Source: Fen-1254 sp963769605
Lineage (GTDB): Bacteria; Bacteroidota; Ignavibacteria; UBA10030
Assembly: GCA_963769605.1 (NCBI GenBank)
Contig: CAVYML010000009.1
Span: forward strand, 496,001-560,000
Direction: 5' to 3'
DNA: 64,000 nt
Shown: piece by piece, positions 62,023-64,000 of the stretch
Position numbering within the stretch: the first letter of the stretch is position 1
Layout of the letters: every line of letters starts with the position of its first letter
Notes under the pieces: model-generated
The model's input: only the letters and a program-made list of their open reading frames with translations
Database searches by the model: none
What the model was told of the DNA's origin: nothing
Position numbers and translations under genes: made by a program

Positions 62023-63743
62023 AAAGCATTCCGCGGTATTCGAAGCAACTGGAAATTTCCTTTGTCTGTAATATAATGAAGAAGATAGAAATCTCTATCT
62101 TGAAAATATTTCATCATTGCTTTATTCGATGCCGGGTCGGCGAATATGCAATACACAATATCATCCGTGAAGTTTGGAGATGGACTTCTATAACCGAAGA
62201 CCCATCCTTTATTCGGCAGCCGTTCAATCATGACAACAGCACGATGAATGCCGGATGATTGGACAAGTTCATAGGGTTCCCGGACTGCCTTCGTCAGCCG
62301 GCTGATATGAATGATTTTTTCCGGAACATACGACCCCAGAGCGGCAAAAATGGATAGCATCAAGAAGATGGGAACAACATTTTCGCTGTTTGCAAAACGC
62401 CCCTTGAGCGTATCGTGCAGGATATATATACCTCGTGCGCTCAAGATCAGTAAAGGAATCAGCATTTCATAAAAATAGACTGGACCCAGATCGAAAACAC
62501 CGGGAGAAAAATACAGAAAATACACTCCACAGATGCCTGCAATAATACCGAACGCCAGCCGGTCGCCAAAATCCTTTTTGATGAACAGCATAAAAAACAC
62601 GAATATCAAGCTGAGCGGAAATCCGAAGAGAGCTGCGTTCAGGCGGAAAGAATCCACGATAAGATTCCGGAGGCCGAAGAGCGGCGTATGGCCGTGTGCT
62701 CCAAATCCGAATGTTTCGCTGGGATCATAATAGGTAAACGGAAACTGCTGCGGATTTCCCGTCACCATATTGTTGTACCATAATGTCAATCCAAAGATTA
62801 AAAGAAAACCCGCGCCGCAGAGCATTCCCGATGCCAGCGCTCTGGAACGCATCTTCCAGCAGTCATAGGCGCCGATGACGATAAACGGAATGGCAAAACC
62901 GAATGCCGTCATCTGACGGCTGTTGAATGCATATCCAAGCGATAATCCTGCAAGCAGCGACAGCAGGAACTTCAATCCCGGTTTTTCCGTACGCCGCAAA
63001 TATAAAAAAAGATACATAAAGAGCGCAAGAAAAAAAGCTGTGGTCGTATGGCTTAACAGAGAAGATGAAACCATAAAAAAGAAAGGAGAAACTGTGCCCA
63101 GACAAAGCGCCAAAAGCGAAACCCTCCGATCGTGATACAATTCCTTTGCTATGCCGTATATAAGAAGCAGTGTAAGGAGGCTGAGTGCGATAGTTCCTAT
63201 GTACCGATTGCCGAAGATCATGCCGAATGCAACAACTAAAGGATGCCCCAGAGTGTATTTTCCGACCCAGTGCAAACCGTCATTGATCAGAAAAACATCG
63301 TTAAAATTGTTCAGAACCGGCGGAGGAGGATTGACGAGCCTTCCTGCCAGAAGAGTCTTTGCCTGAAAATCGTAAGTATTTTCATCGTCCGTCAGTTCCG
63401 TTTCGTAAAACAAAAATCTGACTGACACGATAAGAATAATCGTTACGACAATGAGCAGGCCTGCGATGAACGAACGGCGGCGGAACATTGCCGGCAAGGA
63501 AATTCGAATGCCGGACTTCACAAGCGCGGCTGTTGCGAGCAAAGTTGCCGGGAAGAGAAGGAGAAGTTTCCAGATATGGGATTGAAACTCCGTCCCGGAA
63601 ATCCACGCCATCAGTAATCCCCATTTTCCGGCGTAATCATAGTTAGGAAATGCAAAATCTTTTTGCAGCCATGCAAGAGCGATATAGAGTCCTAAAAAGA
63701 ATAGTGCAGCGGCGGCCAACATCCATTTGCCGGATGATTTCAT
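62019..63743 (-). CDS. GT-C membrane glycosyltransferase (PMT/ArnT-like)
   Basis: 574 residues with at least ten transmembrane helices. The first periplasmic loop has ETELTDDENTYDFQAKTLLA (about 113-132), the acidic catalytic motif of GT39/GT83 enzymes; WVGKYTLGHPLVVAFGMIFG follows. Uses polyprenyl-phosphate-linked sugars on the periplasmic face, which fits the GtrB-like gene coupled downstream. It overlaps the partial flavoprotein gene upstream by 4 bp. The acceptor is unknown. Confidence 0.9.
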   Translation of the reverse strand: MKSSGKWMLAAAALFFLGLYIALAWLQKDFAFPNYDYAGKWGLLMAWISGTEFQSHIWKLLLLFPATLLATAALVKSGIRISLPAMFRRRSFIAGLLIVVTIILIVSVRFLFYETELTDDENTYDFQAKTLLAGRLVNPPPPVLNNFNDVFLINDGLHWVGKYTLGHPLVVAFGMIFGNRYIGTIALSLLTLLLIYGIAKELYHDRRVSLLALCLGTVSPFFFMVSSSLLSHTTTAFFLALFMYLFLYLRRTEKPGLKFLLSLLAGLSLGYAFNSRQMTAFGFAIPFIVIGAYDCWKMRSRALASGMLCGAGFLLIFGLTLWYNNMVTGNPQQFPFTYYDPSETFGFGAHGHTPLFGLRNLIVDSFRLNAALFGFPLSLIFVFFMLFIKKDFGDRLAFGIIAGICGVYFLYFSPGVFDLGPVYFYEMLIPLLILSARGIYILHDTLKGRFANSENVVPIFLMLSIFAALGSYVPEKIIHISRLTKAVREPYELVQSSGIHRAVVMIERLPNKGWVFGYRSPSPNFTDDIVYCIFADPASNKAMMKYFQDRDFYLLHYITDKGNFQLLRIPRNAL

Positions 63744-64000
63744 TTTGTTTTTTCCTCATGATAATCCATTTCCGTGTTTATTTTCCATAAATTTTCTTTT
63801 GTTTTAATATTCGCCAGGATATTATCTACAGCGGTCATTGCAACGAGCATGGAATGATCCATATTGTTGTACCGATGCATTCCGTTCCTTCCGATCAGGA
63901 ACAAATTTTCAAACCGGTCTACATAGTTCTGTATCAAATCAAATCGATCATATCCGCCGAAATATGCAGGATATGCTTTAGGCATTCGCAAAACGACCGC
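63740..64000 (-). CDS. FAD-dependent oxidoreductase, C-terminal part (UDP-galactopyranose-mutase-like), partial
   Basis: Runs off the window edge; only the last 87 codons are seen. PAYFGGYDRFDLIQNYVDRF, then NLFLIGRNGMHRYNNMDHSM and the ensuing helix are typical of the C-terminal FAD-binding end of UGM/protoporphyrinogen-oxidase-like flavoproteins. It is first of the visible glycan run and overlaps the GT-C gene by 4 bp. The exact enzyme cannot be named without the N-terminus. Confidence 0.8.
   Translation of the reverse strand, partial: AVVLRMPKAYPAYFGGYDRFDLIQNYVDRFENLFLIGRNGMHRYNNMDHSMLVAMTAVDNILANIKTKENLWKINTEMDYHEEKTK

Noticed and set aside
1..64000. tRNA, rRNA or other universal RNA genes
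   Set aside because: I found no convincing cloverleaf or rRNA sequence by eye. A covariance search (tRNAscan-SE, Infernal) would be decisive.

Overview
The window reads as a chromosomal segment of a free-living, probably anaerobic or microaerophilic Gram-negative bacterium. The lipoproteins, signal peptides, CDP-dideoxysugar/nonulosonate-type surface polysaccharide genes, a sigma-54 activator and a sensor kinase with a CxxCH haem-type motif in its extracytoplasmic part all fit that. Strong AGGAG/GGAGG ribosome binding sites, the S9 peptidase, PlsY, RocD and the style of the intergenic repeats suggest a member of the Ignavibacteria/Calditrichota side of the FCB group. This is inference, not demonstrated.

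Layout. 0-1 kb: thiM behind a TPP riboswitch and intrinsic terminator. 1.2-4.6 kb: hypothetical membrane and exported proteins, a frameshifted cupin gene and a small cysteine protein. 4.8-9.5 kb: a secreted zinc metallopeptidase and small housekeeping or unknown proteins (AhpD-like, PAS, DinB-like, transglutaminase-like). 9.5-13.1 kb: the NAD de novo operon nadC-nadA-nadB. nadE lies further on at 30 kb. 13.3-16.1 kb: a TPR lipoprotein and an intact IS1634-type element with target duplication, the whole bracketed by a 43-bp inverted repeat. 16.3-22 kb: the most distinctive module, with two GcvH-fold proteins that lack the lipoylated lysine, a 79-bp tandem repeat, a near-consensus sigma-54 promoter, a CxxCH sensor kinase, an NtrC-type activator and an archaemetzincin. 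22.5-31.6 kb: acyl-CoA synthetase and DNA polymerase IV, a lone ABC membrane domain, plsY-htrA-purB and nadE-rsmI. 31.7-37.6 kb: an accessory zone with IS110 remnants, an ORF-less group II intron remnant, DUF3224 and VOC genes, and an intact IS4/IS701-like element that interrupts a beta-propeller fragment. 38-45.3 kb: S9 peptidase, uvrA and rocD separated by a shared dispersed repeat. 45.3-47.8 kb: gene-poor, with a MITE. 47.8-64 kb: an MBL hydrolase and then a long minus-strand glycan operon.

Glycan operon. RfbF, RfbG and RfbH (with the PLP-lysine-to-His change and the E1 cysteines) plus a ferredoxin-less E3-like reductase should give a CDP-3,6-dideoxy-4-ketohexose. A thiamine-diphosphate lyase then looks placed to add a two-carbon unit, giving a yersiniose-type branched sugar, and an SDR to reduce it. 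Two NeuB-family proteins (one a NeuB-SAF-cupin fusion), a Gfo/Idh/MocA oxidoreductase and a HAD phosphatase point to a further, unassigned sugar acid. A GtrB-type GT2 and GT-C membrane proteins would carry the transfer. The thiamine-diphosphate gene has a frameshift that displaces its conserved C-terminal tail.

Recurring theme. Many intergenic gaps hold imperfect short-period repeats in a few word families. Several run into gene ends, for example supplying the NadC C-terminus. No CRISPR array, rRNA or tRNA was recognised.
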